Assembly (NCBI GenBank): GCA_002890585.1
Contig: MIQB01000002.1
Coordinates: 1-64,000, forward strand
Length of the DNA: 64,000 nt
Reading direction: 5' to 3'
Source of the DNA: Tannerella sp. oral taxon 808
GTDB lineage: Bacteria; Bacteroidota; Bacteroidia; Bacteroidales; Tannerellaceae
Shown here: piece by piece, positions 18,100 through 27,203 of the stretch
Numbering within the stretch: the stretch's first letter is position 1
Layout: every line of letters starts with the position of its first letter
The notes under the pieces: model-generated
The model's database searches: none
What the model was told of the DNA's origin: nothing
What the model saw: the letters and a program-made list of their open reading frames with translations, nothing else
Made by a program: the position numbers and the translations under genes

Positions 18100-19734
18100 A
18101 TGAGTGATTATTCAGACGAAAATTATTACACGGATCAACCGCTCCCACGCAAAAAGGCCGCGGAAAAAACGACGGCGCAAGGACAGGCCGCACGTAAGAA
18201 TTCGATTTTCGAAGGGCTGCAAGCGAGCTTGATGAAGCTCTTCGGGAGCGACCTGTGGGAGTCGATCATCAGCAAACCGAGCGAGGAGGAGAAGGCGGGG
18301 ATACCGGACAAGCTGAACGAGCTCTGGAAAATCTGCCGACGGACGCAGTGGTCGCCAGTGCGCAACCGCGATTTCTACAACCAAGCGCTCTTCGCTGCCA
18401 ATTGCGAAGACTCGGTGCCTGACATCGCGCCCTTTTTCTCCATGAGCCCCGTTTATAGCGACATGTCGATGCCGCAAATGCGCAGCTACTTCACCCTCCG
18501 GAAGGGCTGGCGGAAGGGCGAATTTCCGGTGAACATCTCGCTGTCGTACGTCGTTGTTTACGCCTATGAACTCCTGATGCAGGTGGGGTTCATCCTGCCG
18601 GAAGAGGGGCTGAAGAAGTTGGAGGAGCTCCGCGATCACTATGGCGTGCTGGACTGGCGGCTGATGCGTAACCTGAAAGAATGGATGCGGGATTACGTCG
18701 TTTTTTATGGCATGATCGACCGGGCGGAGGAGTACTTCGCTGAGGAGCAGGAGGAAGACCGGGCGGTGGAGCTGCTGGACAATCTGGGGGTGGTCAGCGA
18801 TGAGGCGCTCTTTGGCGTCATCGCGCCGTTTTCAACGTATAACATCAAGAATTCGAAGCTTTACAAGCGGCATGCTGAGGTGGTGGCACGCGTCTCGGGG
18901 CGCGTCATCCGGGCCACGGCGCCGATATTGGAAAAGCGCTACGGCCTCTCTGCCAGCAAGCTGTATATCGGCGAACTGAAGGAGGTGCCGCAGCAGCTGT
19001 TTCACGGGGCCGTCTTCTATCGCCGTTACCCCTACCGGAAGCGGTTTTACCCGATGACGGAGGAGCGCGGATACAGCTGCCTAAAAGGGATTTGGAAGAA
19101 GGAGATGTATTGCAGCGTCATTGGCAACGAGAAGCGGGGCGAGCTGGCCGGAAAGTTGCTGCGCGAGACGGATCGCCTGCTGCGCCTCAGCATGAAGGGG
19201 GAAGGGAAGCTGTCGGAACGGATGCAAGATGCGGCGCTGACGACGGCCATACAAAAAGAAATAGACCGATACTGGGCGGAGCAACGTGAGGCTGAACTTG
19301 CGGCCGAGCGTGAAGCGGCTCGTGAGGCAGCTCAGCGCGCCCGGGATGAGGTGGAGGTGGATCTCTCGCGGCTCGACCGCATACGCAGCGATGCTGACGC
19401 CGTTCGCGAGGCACTCCTGACGGATGATGACCGGGCAGAAGCCAGCCAGTCGGCCGAGAAACAGGCGGCGCCACCGCTGCCGAAAACGGAAACAGAAGCC
19501 ACTGCGGCTGCCGACACCTCGTTCACGGAGCAGGAGCGACACTTCCTGCGTCTCTTGATCGAAGGGGGCGACTGGGCGGGCTACTTGCGCGACATCCGCG
19601 TGCCCGTCGGCGTGATGACGGAGGGGATCAACGAGAAGATGATGGAGGAGCTGCAAGACGTCGTCGTGGCTGACCAGGGCCAGGGGCCGGAAGTGATCGA
19701 GGATTATTTGGACGATGTGCGCCGAAGGCTGTAA
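18100..19734 (+). CDS. TerB-N/TerB-C domain protein
   Basis: A 544-residue protein. Residues about 85-280 fit the TerB-N type (WSPVRNRDFYNQ, then QMRSYFTLRKGWRKG and the hydrophobic SYVVVYAYELLMQVG). Residues about 390-440 form a charged Ala/Glu/Arg-rich helix, probably a coiled coil, and about 485-544 look like a TerB-C-type tail. No catalytic motif is visible; the family is thought to be a scaffold or sensor in stress and defence gene clusters. It is the first gene of a cassette with a DUF2791/BrxD-like ATPase and an Lhr/BrxHI-like helicase, so it probably links these to a target. Domain names are by pattern recognition. Confidence 0.7.
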   Translation: MSDYSDENYYTDQPLPRKKAAEKTTAQGQAARKNSIFEGLQASLMKLFGSDLWESIISKPSEEEKAGIPDKLNELWKICRRTQWSPVRNRDFYNQALFAANCEDSVPDIAPFFSMSPVYSDMSMPQMRSYFTLRKGWRKGEFPVNISLSYVVVYAYELLMQVGFILPEEGLKKLEELRDHYGVLDWRLMRNLKEWMRDYVVFYGMIDRAEEYFAEEQEEDRAVELLDNLGVVSDEALFGVIAPFSTYNIKNSKLYKRHAEVVARVSGRVIRATAPILEKRYGLSASKLYIGELKEVPQQLFHGAVFYRRYPYRKRFYPMTEERGYSCLKGIWKKEMYCSVIGNEKRGELAGKLLRETDRLLRLSMKGEGKLSERMQDAALTTAIQKEIDRYWAEQREAELAAEREAAREAAQRARDEVEVDLSRLDRIRSDADAVREALLTDDDRAEASQSAEKQAAPPLPKTETEATAAADTSFTEQERHFLRLLIEGGDWAGYLRDIRVPVGVMTEGINEKMMEELQDVVVADQGQGPEVIEDYLDDVRRRL

Positions 19735-19825
19735 GCCGCCCCCCATACCTTTATATATACAACCCCGGGCGGGCGCAGGAAGGCTCGCCCCGACACAGCA
19801 ACATGTAATTCGTAACCCAAGAAAT

Positions 19826-21160
19826 ATGGATAACAAACCGACGAAGATTCCGCGGCGCATTGCGCAGACCGTTGTGAACTCACTCAAAGGGGGCGTGGTG
19901 CCTCGCGTGGGATTGCCCTACATCACCGTGGGGCGGCGGCAAGAGATCGAGGCGCTGCTCCGCGATGTGGACATCGTCAGCGAGGGCGGCGCGTCGTTCC
20001 GCTTCATCGCGGGCAACTACGGCAGCGGGAAGTCCTTCCTGCTGCAGACGATGCGCAACTATGTGATGGATCGAAATTTTGTGGTGATGGACGCTGACCT
20101 ATCGCCCGAGCGACGCCTCTTTGGCAACCAAGGGCAGGGGCTGGCCACGTATCGCGAGTTGATCAAAAACCTCAGCGTAAAGACGCAGCCCGAAGGCGGC
20201 GCACTGGCCACCGTGCTCGACCGATGGATCAGCGCCGTGCAGACGCAGACGGCAGAGACGGCCGATTGCAGCACGGACAGCCCCGAATTTGCCACGCGTG
20301 TGGAGCAACAAATCTTCGCCGTCGTCCGCACCATGCACGACCTCGTCCACGGCTTCGACTTCGCCCGCCTGCTCACCCTCTACTATCGCGCCTTCACCGA
20401 GGGCGACGACGAACTGAAGGGCAAGGTGCTGAAGTGGTTCCGCGGCGAATACGCGAACAAAACCGAGGCTCGCAGTGAGCTGGGCGTCACCGTTGTCATC
20501 ACCGACGACAACTGGTATGAATACCTCAAGCTCTTCGCTTTCTTCTTCCACAGCGCCGGCTACAGCGGCCTCATCGTCTTAATAGACGAGTTGGTGAACC
20601 TGTACAAAATCCCCAACAGCATCTCTCGGCAATACAATTACGAGAAGATGCTGGCCATGTATAACGACGCCCTGCAAGGCAAGGCGCGCTACATCGGCAC
20701 CATCATGAGCGGTACACCGCAAAGCATCGCCGACCCGAGGCGTGGCATTTACAGCTACGAGGCACTCCGCTCGCGGCTGCAAGAGGGCAAGTTCGCTCGC
20801 GAACAGGGCACACCCGATTTGCTCGCCCCCGTGATCCGGCTGCAAGCGCTGACGGCCGAGGAGATGACGGTGCTCACGGAAAAGATCGCCGGCATCCACG
20901 CGGGGCTTTACGAGTACGAACCGCGACTCAAGGACGACGACCTCGTCTCTTTCATCCGCACCGAATACGCCCGCATCGGCGCCGACACGCACATCACACC
21001 CCGCGAAGTGATTCGCGACTTCATCGAGCTGCTCGACTTGCTTTATACGCACCCCGACCTCACGCTCGCTGGCCTCTTGCAGTCGGACGAGTTCACCTAC
21101 GCCAAGCCGGAGTTAGAGGACAAGGAGGTCGATGCGGCCTTCGCTGAGTTTTCCCTCTGA
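19826..21160 (+). CDS. BrxD-like P-loop ATPase (DUF2791 family)
   Basis: A 444-residue ATPase with Walker A GNYGSGKS at 63-70 and a Walker B-like VLIDELVNLYK near residue 250. The start PRRIAQTVVNSLKGGVVPR and the overall length fit the DUF2791 family, known as BrxD in some BREX phage-defence systems. The ATG at 19826 is chosen because upstream sequence in this frame (from 19715) runs through the preceding gene's stop region and does not look like protein. Its TGA overlaps the ATG of the helicase gene by one base, indicating translational coupling. It probably powers or regulates loading of the helicase on DNA. Confidence 0.8.
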   Translation: MDNKPTKIPRRIAQTVVNSLKGGVVPRVGLPYITVGRRQEIEALLRDVDIVSEGGASFRFIAGNYGSGKSFLLQTMRNYVMDRNFVVMDADLSPERRLFGNQGQGLATYRELIKNLSVKTQPEGGALATVLDRWISAVQTQTAETADCSTDSPEFATRVEQQIFAVVRTMHDLVHGFDFARLLTLYYRAFTEGDDELKGKVLKWFRGEYANKTEARSELGVTVVITDDNWYEYLKLFAFFFHSAGYSGLIVLIDELVNLYKIPNSISRQYNYEKMLAMYNDALQGKARYIGTIMSGTPQSIADPRRGIYSYEALRSRLQEGKFAREQGTPDLLAPVIRLQALTAEEMTVLTEKIAGIHAGLYEYEPRLKDDDLVSFIRTEYARIGADTHITPREVIRDFIELLDLLYTHPDLTLAGLLQSDEFTYAKPELEDKEVDAAFAEFSL

Positions 21161-23436
21161 TGGACGTCTACGAACGCTATTCCCCCGCCATCCGCGACTT
21201 CATCTACCGCAGCGGTTGGGATACGCTCCGCGCCGTGCAGGCTGCTGCCGGCGAAGCCCTCTTCGGCACCGACGCCCACGTGCTGCTCTGCGCCTCCACC
21301 GCCTCGGGCAAGACGGAGGCCGCCTTCTTTCCCATCATCACGCTCATGCAGGAGCAACCGCCCGCATCCGTCGGTTGCCTCTACATCGCCCCGCTCAAGG
21401 CGCTCATCAACGACCAGTTTGTGCGCCTCAACGACGTCTGCGCCGAGTGCGACATCCCCGTCTGGCATTGGCATGGCGACGTGTCGCCCACGGAGAAGAA
21501 GCGACTCATGCGGCGCCACTCGGGCATCCTTCAGATCACACCCGAATCGCTCGAGGCCATGTTGCTACGCCGTCACGCGCAGCTCGCGGCGCTCTTTGGC
21601 GACTTGCGTTTTATTGTGATCGACGAAATCCACGCCTTCCTGCGCGGCGATCGCGGGGGACAGACGATGTGCCTCATCGAACGGCTTTCGCGTGCAGCTG
21701 GCGTTGAGCCGCGGCGCGTGGGACTTTCGGCTACCGTGGGCGATCCGGAAGCAGTCGGTCAGTTCCTGGCCGCGGGCACACGGCGCCGCACCGTCATTCC
21801 ACGCATACAGAACGTACCGATGAAGTGGCGCCTCTCCATGCAGCACTTCTTCAATAACGGTCCGCAAGCTGCCGACGCGCTGCTGGCCACGGATTGCCCC
21901 ATCGATGTAAACGAAAACAATCCCGCCGATGAGCCCCCCACAGACACTGCGCCCGAAGCAGCCGACCCGGGGTTGGGCTACATCTTCGAACATACACGCG
22001 GCCATAAGTGCCTCATCTTTTCCAACTCCCGCGAGGAGTGCGAGACGGTCACGGCCACGCTGCGCCGATACTGCGAGGCACGCCACGAGCCCGACCGCTT
22101 CCTGATCCATCACGGCAACCTTTCCGTCTCTTACCGCCGCCAGGCCGAAGAGCTGATGAAGCAGGCCGATGGCCCACTGGCCGTCTGCACCACCTCTACG
22201 CTTGAATTAGGTATCGACATCGGTCGCTTGGAACGCGCCTTCCAGATCGACGCCCCCGCCACTGTCTCTTCCTTCCTGCAACGTATGGGCCGCACCGGCC
22301 GACGCGGCGCACCGGCCGAGATGTGGTTCGTCATGCGCGAGAATCACCCCGAGCCGCGCGCCCTGCTCCCCGAAACGATCCCCTGGAAACTGCTGCAAGG
22401 CATCGCCTTAGTGCAGCTTTACATCGAAGAGCGCTGGGTGGAAGCGCCGCGCAAGGGTCGGTTGCCTTACAGCCTGCTCTATCACCAGACGATGAGCACG
22501 CTGGCCGCCGGCGGCGAGATGATGCCCGCCGAACTCGCCTCACGCGTCCTCACGCTACCCCCTTTCCACCGCATCACGCAAGATGATTTCCGCACCCTCC
22601 TCCACCACCTCCTCGCCATCGACCATATCCAACTGACCGATCGCGGCGGCCTCATCATCGGCTTGGTCGGCGAACGCGTCGTCAATGATTTCAAGTTCTA
22701 CGCCGTCTTTCGTGAGAATGAAGAGTACACCGTCCGCTGCGACTCCGAGGAGCTCGGCACCATCGTCAAGCCGCCGCCCGTGATGAGCAAGATCGCCATC
22801 GCGGGCCACGTCTGGGTGGTGGAAGAAGTGGACTACAAACACCACATCGTCTATTGCCACCGCGTGCGGGGCATCGTCTCAGCTTATTTCGGCGACGAGG
22901 CTGGCGACATCGACACGCGCATCCTTGAGCGCATGCGCCTCCTGCTCCAACAGACCAATAGCTACGCCTACCTCCTGCCCAACGCTGCCGCACGGCTCGC
23001 CGCCGCACGCCATGCCGCCACACACGCCGGCCTCGGCCTCCGCCCGCTCATCTCGCTCGGTGGAAACATGTACAGCCTCACGCCATGGCTTGGCAGCTAC
23101 GCCTTCCTCGCCCTTGAGCGCTTCCTACGCATCCGCTGCGCCGAGCGCCTCGGCCTGAAGGGCTTCGACTCCATGCGGCCCTACTACATGCAGTTCACCA
23201 TGCAAGTCTCCGAGGCCGACTTCCACCGCATCGTCCGCGAAGAGATCGCCCACCCCATCGACCCCATGGAGCTGCTCTATCCGAACGAGACGCCCGTATT
23301 CGACAAATACGACGACACGCTCCCGCCCGAACTCACCCGCCGCGGCTTCGCCTACGGTGTGCTCGACATCGAGACGATGAAGCGCCGGGTCGAGGAAATG
23401 CAAAATGCCGAGCACACTTTCATGTACCCGGCATAA
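21160..23436 (+). CDS. Lhr/BrxHI-like superfamily 2 DNA helicase
   Basis: A 758-residue DEAD/DEAH-type helicase. Motif I is ASGKT (48-52), motif II DEIH (155-158), motif III SATVG, and motif VI QRMGRTGRRG. The C-terminal half (about 430-758) is longer than a bare helicase and resembles the winged-helix-containing region of Lhr-type enzymes. In BREX type 2-like loci an Lhr-like helicase (BrxHI) is encoded beside the BrxD ATPase, as here. A role in restricting or repairing DNA is inferred from this pairing; no methyltransferase or PglZ gene is present in the window, so it is not a full BREX system. Confidence 0.82.
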   Translation: MDVYERYSPAIRDFIYRSGWDTLRAVQAAAGEALFGTDAHVLLCASTASGKTEAAFFPIITLMQEQPPASVGCLYIAPLKALINDQFVRLNDVCAECDIPVWHWHGDVSPTEKKRLMRRHSGILQITPESLEAMLLRRHAQLAALFGDLRFIVIDEIHAFLRGDRGGQTMCLIERLSRAAGVEPRRVGLSATVGDPEAVGQFLAAGTRRRTVIPRIQNVPMKWRLSMQHFFNNGPQAADALLATDCPIDVNENNPADEPPTDTAPEAADPGLGYIFEHTRGHKCLIFSNSREECETVTATLRRYCEARHEPDRFLIHHGNLSVSYRRQAEELMKQADGPLAVCTTSTLELGIDIGRLERAFQIDAPATVSSFLQRMGRTGRRGAPAEMWFVMRENHPEPRALLPETIPWKLLQGIALVQLYIEERWVEAPRKGRLPYSLLYHQTMSTLAAGGEMMPAELASRVLTLPPFHRITQDDFRTLLHHLLAIDHIQLTDRGGLIIGLVGERVVNDFKFYAVFRENEEYTVRCDSEELGTIVKPPPVMSKIAIAGHVWVVEEVDYKHHIVYCHRVRGIVSAYFGDEAGDIDTRILERMRLLLQQTNSYAYLLPNAAARLAAARHAATHAGLGLRPLISLGGNMYSLTPWLGSYAFLALERFLRIRCAERLGLKGFDSMRPYYMQFTMQVSEADFHRIVREEIAHPIDPMELLYPNETPVFDKYDDTLPPELTRRGFAYGVLDIETMKRRVEEMQNAEHTFMYPA

Positions 23437-23448
23437 TCATTATGGGAG

Positions 23449-23811
23449 TCACACCTCCATCGGCTCCTCTACCAGCTGCGGCCGCCGCTTCTTCCGCGCC
23501 TCACGATACACCGTTGGCTCCGGCTTGCTACTGCGGATCACCGCCGCATTAGGCGACAGCTTGAAGAGCTTCTCTTCATAGCAAAACAGGGGAGCGCTGA
23601 ATTCGTCGTACAGATCATTCATCCGATCCTCGAACGCAGCTGATTCCCTGACGAAATCGGTGTCTCTCTCAATCTTCCATTCGGGATAATAAGAGACGAG
23701 ATAGACCCCCTCCTTTTCGCTGTATTCGAATCGGATCGTCAGCCATGTGTAACGGCTGACTAAGTCCTCGGCCCATTGCCGTAGGATCTTTTCTAACTCA
23801 AGATCTTTCAT
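23449..23811 (-). CDS. Hypothetical protein paired with HEPN-like gene
   Basis: A 120-residue soluble protein of unknown family. It has a mixed alpha/beta N-terminal part with aromatic residues (RYTWLTIRFEYSEKEGVYLVSYYP) and a basic, Arg/Lys-rich tail. Its start overlaps the stop of the HEPN-like gene by 4 bp (ATGA), so the two are translated together. Such two-gene arrangements with a HEPN protein can be toxin-antitoxin units, but this partner shows no nucleotidyltransferase motif, so a function is not assigned. It converges with the helicase gene, 12 bp from its stop. Confidence 0.6.
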   Translation of the reverse strand: MKDLELEKILRQWAEDLVSRYTWLTIRFEYSEKEGVYLVSYYPEWKIERDTDFVRESAAFEDRMNDLYDEFSAPLFCYEEKLFKLSPNAAVIRSSKPEPTVYREARKKRRPQLVEEPMEV

Positions 23812-24209
23812 AGGTTCCCAAAATACATTTTCAGTTTAGCAATCAGTCCTTCTGCCAGTTGTTTAAGCTCCAGACTTTCTTCCACGGTGAACTGTCGGAT
23901 GCTGTAATCAGCCTCAACCCTTTTCTTTTTCAGGAAGAGAACGAACTGTGCAAACTCCTGCCCCTTCTTCGTCTGGCTGATTCGCTGCTTAATCTGCTCG
24001 ATCATATACTTATGCGAGCCCTCCTCTTTTGACTGCTTGTCCTGCTCTTCGTAGGACAGCTGTTGCCTGTCGGTATGCGCCAAGATGTATTTCATATACA
24101 TGAGCACGGCATAATAGGAGCAATGAACGCTTACCGTGCAGTTGATCTCCTCCTGTTTGTTGATAAGGGTTTGCGCTACTTCGAGGTATCCGATGGCTTT
24201 TGTCTTCAT
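23808..24209 (-). CDS. HEPN-like helical protein
   Basis: A 133-residue all-helical protein. Residues 25-45 (TVSVHCSYYAVLMYMKYIL) and the KKRVEADYSIRQF stretch near 94-106 resemble HEPN-domain proteins, where an ADY segment follows a basic helix. HEPN proteins include RNA-cleaving toxins and non-catalytic partners. The typical RxxxxH catalytic motif is not clear, so ribonuclease activity is uncertain. It is first in a two-gene unit. A -7-like TATCTTTG lies on the minus strand at 24234-24241, 25 bp before the start. Confidence 0.55.
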   Translation of the reverse strand: MKTKAIGYLEVAQTLINKQEEINCTVSVHCSYYAVLMYMKYILAHTDRQQLSYEEQDKQSKEEGSHKYMIEQIKQRISQTKKGQEFAQFVLFLKKKRVEADYSIRQFTVEESLELKQLAEGLIAKLKMYFGNL

Positions 24210-24320
24210 CTGTTGTTGTCAATGATTTGTACGCAAAGATAATTCTGACACACGGGGCACTCCGGGAAGAATCAACAGAAGCACCTCTCACCATAACAAA
24301 ACAAGAGAGCGCCGTCGCCA

Positions 24321-24581
24321 CTATGCCTCCAGCGCCTGCTCTAATACCGCCTTCACCTCATCGGGGAAGATGCCGCCCTCGTGCACCTTGCGGCCGTCGA
24401 TGTAGAACGTCGGCACGTAGTAGTAATCATACTTCTCCGCCACATCCGGGTGCTCCGATTCCTCGATCCAATTGATCTGGATGTCTTTATAGCGATCCTG
24501 CTTCTGCAGCTCATCGATCGCCGCCCGCGCCTTCTTGCAAAACGGGCATTGCTTCAGGTAAAACAACGTGATTGGCTTCAT
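24321..24581 (-). CDS. Glutaredoxin/thioredoxin-fold small redox protein
   Basis: An 86-residue protein with a CPFC active site at residues 12-15 and a cis-proline motif VPTFY near residues 55-60, the two hallmarks of glutaredoxin-like folds. It probably reduces disulfides in the cytoplasm using an unidentified electron donor. No signal peptide is present. It is preceded by a 107-bp gap and appears to be a single-gene unit. Confidence 0.9.
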   Translation of the reverse strand: MKPITLFYLKQCPFCKKARAAIDELQKQDRYKDIQINWIEESEHPDVAEKYDYYYVPTFYIDGRKVHEGGIFPDEVKAVLEQALEA

Positions 24582-24688
24582 TTCTCTATTGATTAATGGT
24601 GATTGAATGATGATCTATTGATGTTTAAACGCTCTCCGGCCGAGCATGCGCTCGGTCATTTTTAGCTTTTCATTTTTAGTTATTCGTT

Positions 24689-25933
24689 TCACCGCCCCCC
24701 GATCGTGAGCTGCCCTACTAACCGATCATATCGCCCCGCCGCCGGCCGGTAATACACAAGGATGGTGTACTCATTCTCCGCCTCGTAGAAGCTCCCATCC
24801 CCCGCCGGCATTCGCCCGCGCCGCTCCCCATCCGGCACGAAGGCATAGCCATAATTGTAATATCCCTGCTTCAGCAGCAGCGCCGCCTCGTAACGCCCCG
24901 ACGCCTCGTTGTACGCCATCCGGCTGCGCTCATCAAAGCGGTTCTGCACCAAGTCGCCCACCAAGTAGACCTCCCCGCCGGAGAGCCGCTCCGAGGCGTA
25001 GGCGAAGTGCACCACCCCGTAATCCGCCTCCCTCTCAGCCTCCCCGCAGCCGCTGCACGCCGTGAAGCAGCGCCCATCCTGATCCTCATCGTAGACGTAC
25101 ATCCGCCGAGGCCCATCCTGCCGCAAATCCACGTAGTAATACGGGTTGACGAAGCCGATCCGCTCCACGCCCATCCCCGCGTAGCGAAACGTGAGGCATT
25201 CGAACCGCCGGTATTCGTTGCCCGCCTCGAAGATCAGCCGCCGGTCATGCTCATAGCCCAACCGCGTACCCCCGATCGATGTCGGCTGCAAGTCGCCCAC
25301 ACGCGTGTCCGGCCGGCCGTTTTGCTCCACGAACACCTTCAGCTCCCGCTGCGGGAAACGCACCGTCAGCGCCTTCGTGTCGACCGTGAAGTGCACCTGC
25401 TGCACATCGCGGTTGAGCGCCACATCCGTGTTCGCCGTCGCCTCCCCGCGGATCTCCACCTGCGGCTCCACCACGCCAAACCGCGCCCGCAGCAGCACCC
25501 GCTCCGGCTGCCCCTCGGCATACACCTCCACCGCGTAATTCCCCGACACCTTCAGCCGCACCTGCTCGTTGGGCAGCCTGAGGCGGTAATGCCTGTACGC
25601 CACTGTGGTGTTGAACGACGGCGCCTCGTCGTCCACCTCCAGCCCGTTGAACCCGTCCATGTACTCCATCGGCGCCAGCGCTGACCGCCGCCCGTCCGCG
25701 TCGCAATGCACCACCGAATAGGCCAGCCGCTCGCCCGCCTCGGGCTGTAGCATGTCGAACGCGATCTCGATCTGCCGCCCCCCATCCAGCTCGATGTACG
25801 GCTCCGACAATCGCTCCCCGGCCACCCGCACCTCGAGCGCCCCCACGCGGTTCGACCGCACCTCCGCCTCATACGTCTGTCCTTTTGCCGCCATCGCGCA
25901 CACGATCATCGCGGCCGTCATCCATCTTTTCAT
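24689..25933 (-). CDS. Type IX secretion system plug protein (DUF5103)
   Basis: A 414-residue exported protein with an N-terminal signal peptide (cleavage after about residue 18, ...AMAAKGQ). Its pattern fits the DUF5103 family: an N-terminal beta domain with PMEYMDGFN and NTTVAYRHYRLRLPN, and a C-terminal domain with GYYNYGYAFV. In T9SS the Plug protein blocks the SprA translocon pore when it is idle; this role is taken from the family. A T9SS cargo-type protein at 57377-58810 supports an active system. A TATCTTTG -7 box lies at 25957-25964 on the minus strand. Confidence 0.82.
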   Translation of the reverse strand: MKRWMTAAMIVCAMAAKGQTYEAEVRSNRVGALEVRVAGERLSEPYIELDGGRQIEIAFDMLQPEAGERLAYSVVHCDADGRRSALAPMEYMDGFNGLEVDDEAPSFNTTVAYRHYRLRLPNEQVRLKVSGNYAVEVYAEGQPERVLLRARFGVVEPQVEIRGEATANTDVALNRDVQQVHFTVDTKALTVRFPQRELKVFVEQNGRPDTRVGDLQPTSIGGTRLGYEHDRRLIFEAGNEYRRFECLTFRYAGMGVERIGFVNPYYYVDLRQDGPRRMYVYDEDQDGRCFTACSGCGEAEREADYGVVHFAYASERLSGGEVYLVGDLVQNRFDERSRMAYNEASGRYEAALLLKQGYYNYGYAFVPDGERRGRMPAGDGSFYEAENEYTILVYYRPAAGRYDRLVGQLTIGGR

Positions 25934-26069
25934 CTGTCATCTTTTTGAATCCGCGACAAAGATAGCCCGCGCCCCCAGCCTCCGTCGGCCGCAGCGATGG
26001 GCTTTACGAATGCCCCTGAATCCCCCGGCAATCGACTTGATAGCCTTTATACGGCTCAAATAGGTGCTG

Positions 26070-26586
26070 CTTAGATCATAAACAGCAACCATAAAAAGCA
26101 TCTACCTACTGTTTTATTTATAGACAGGCTTATCAAAAACATTTATCCTACTGTCTATGATCAAATCACCATGTATATTCTTTTTGAGGTACTGTCTATG
26201 ATCAAAACAGTATGTCCAACTTTCTTAGCGCATCTGCTTATATTATAGACGGGCTTAGCATAGACTTTTGGGATACTGTCTATGATCAAAACAGTATGAC
26301 CAAAATCCTTAGATTGTCCGTTTATATTATAGACAGGCTTATAATAGATTTTTGGTACGCTGTCTATGATCAAAACAGCATGCCTAACATTCTTATACTA
26401 TCTAATTATATTATAGGCAGATGCTCTAAGGATATTAGACATACTACTTTGATCATAAACAGTACCTCTAAATAGGTTATACACAATGATCTGATTATAG
26501 GCAGTAGGATAAATATTTTTGATAAGCCTGTCTATAAACAAAACAGTAGATGGATACTTTTTGGGGTTACTGTTTATAATCTAAGC
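26070..26586. repeat. AT-rich inverted array with 84-bp (2 x 42) repeat
   Basis: CTGTCTATGATCAAA-type blocks occur at 26192, 26276, 26360 and (changed) 26444, spaced by 84 bp, and TATAGAC-type blocks alternate at 26244, 26328, 26412 and 26496, also by 84. The ends (about 26070-26154 and 26498-26586) are near-perfect inverted copies of each other, so the whole array can fold as one large inverted repeat. It separates the divergently transcribed T9SS plug gene and DUF5618 gene. Confidence 0.9.
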
Positions 26587-26683
26587 ATTACCCGTTTAGG
26601 CCCTCTAAAGGCCATCATTCGGATCGATGGGGGGATTCGGGGAAATTTCAAGGCTGTTTGCGCGGAGAAAACGAGGGTGCCCC

Positions 26684-26691
26684 TACTTTTG
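26684..26691 (+). promoter_or_regulatory. Candidate -7 box upstream of the DUF5618 gene
   Basis: TACTTTTG lies 29 bp before the start at 26721. A TTTG at 26657-26660 is 23 nt away, slightly longer than the usual spacing. Confidence 0.5.
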
Positions 26692-26720
26692 TAAGCCATT
26701 CCCTCAAAACATTTTGACCC

Positions 26721-27131
26721 ATGACGAAAGTGCAAGACAATCCGATCAAGGAGGCCGAGCGTTACTTGGAAAACTCGCGGCAAATCCTCTCCGAAAAGGC
26801 CGGCAAGGACGGCGACTATTACGACGACCCGAAGTATGTGCGCATGGCGGGAAGGGTGGCCTGGCAGGGCGTGCGGGCAGCGCTCGACGGGCTGCCGGAG
26901 GTAAAAGCGAAACGCAAAATGCGCCGGCAAGTCAGGTTTGAAGATTATATGGAAGCAGTCACCCAATGCGACCCGAAGATGTCCAAGCCACTGTTTTATA
27001 CGCATGAGACGCTACAAAAGGTGCTGATCGGCGACGGCAATTTGAGCTGTGGCATGGTGGAGTCTGGCATGAACCAAGCGAAAGAAGTGATCGACTGGGC
27101 AGACAGGGAATACCGAAAACAGCACCCGTGA
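26721..27131 (+). CDS. DUF5618 family protein
   Basis: A 136-residue soluble helical protein. The stretch NPIKEAERYLENSRQILSEKAGK, then YYDDPKYVRMAGRVAWQGVRAALD, is characteristic of the DUF5618 family found in Bacteroidetes. Function is not known. The family often occurs near phosphoribosyl or defence genes, but here it stands before a D-2-hydroxyacid dehydrogenase, 72 bp away on the same strand. No signal peptide or membrane segment is visible. Confidence 0.72.
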   Translation: MTKVQDNPIKEAERYLENSRQILSEKAGKDGDYYDDPKYVRMAGRVAWQGVRAALDGLPEVKAKRKMRRQVRFEDYMEAVTQCDPKMSKPLFYTHETLQKVLIGDGNLSCGMVESGMNQAKEVIDWADREYRKQHP

Positions 27132-27203
27132 GCATGCGGGGAGAGGGCATCGCCCCGCGCATGGGGCGCAGGATATTTTTATCACATCAAATACAGAAAG
27201 AAA

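Noticed and set aside
18100..23436. Complete BREX system
   Set aside because: No PglZ, PglX methyltransferase or BrxA/B-like gene lies in the neighbourhood, only the ATPase and helicase types.
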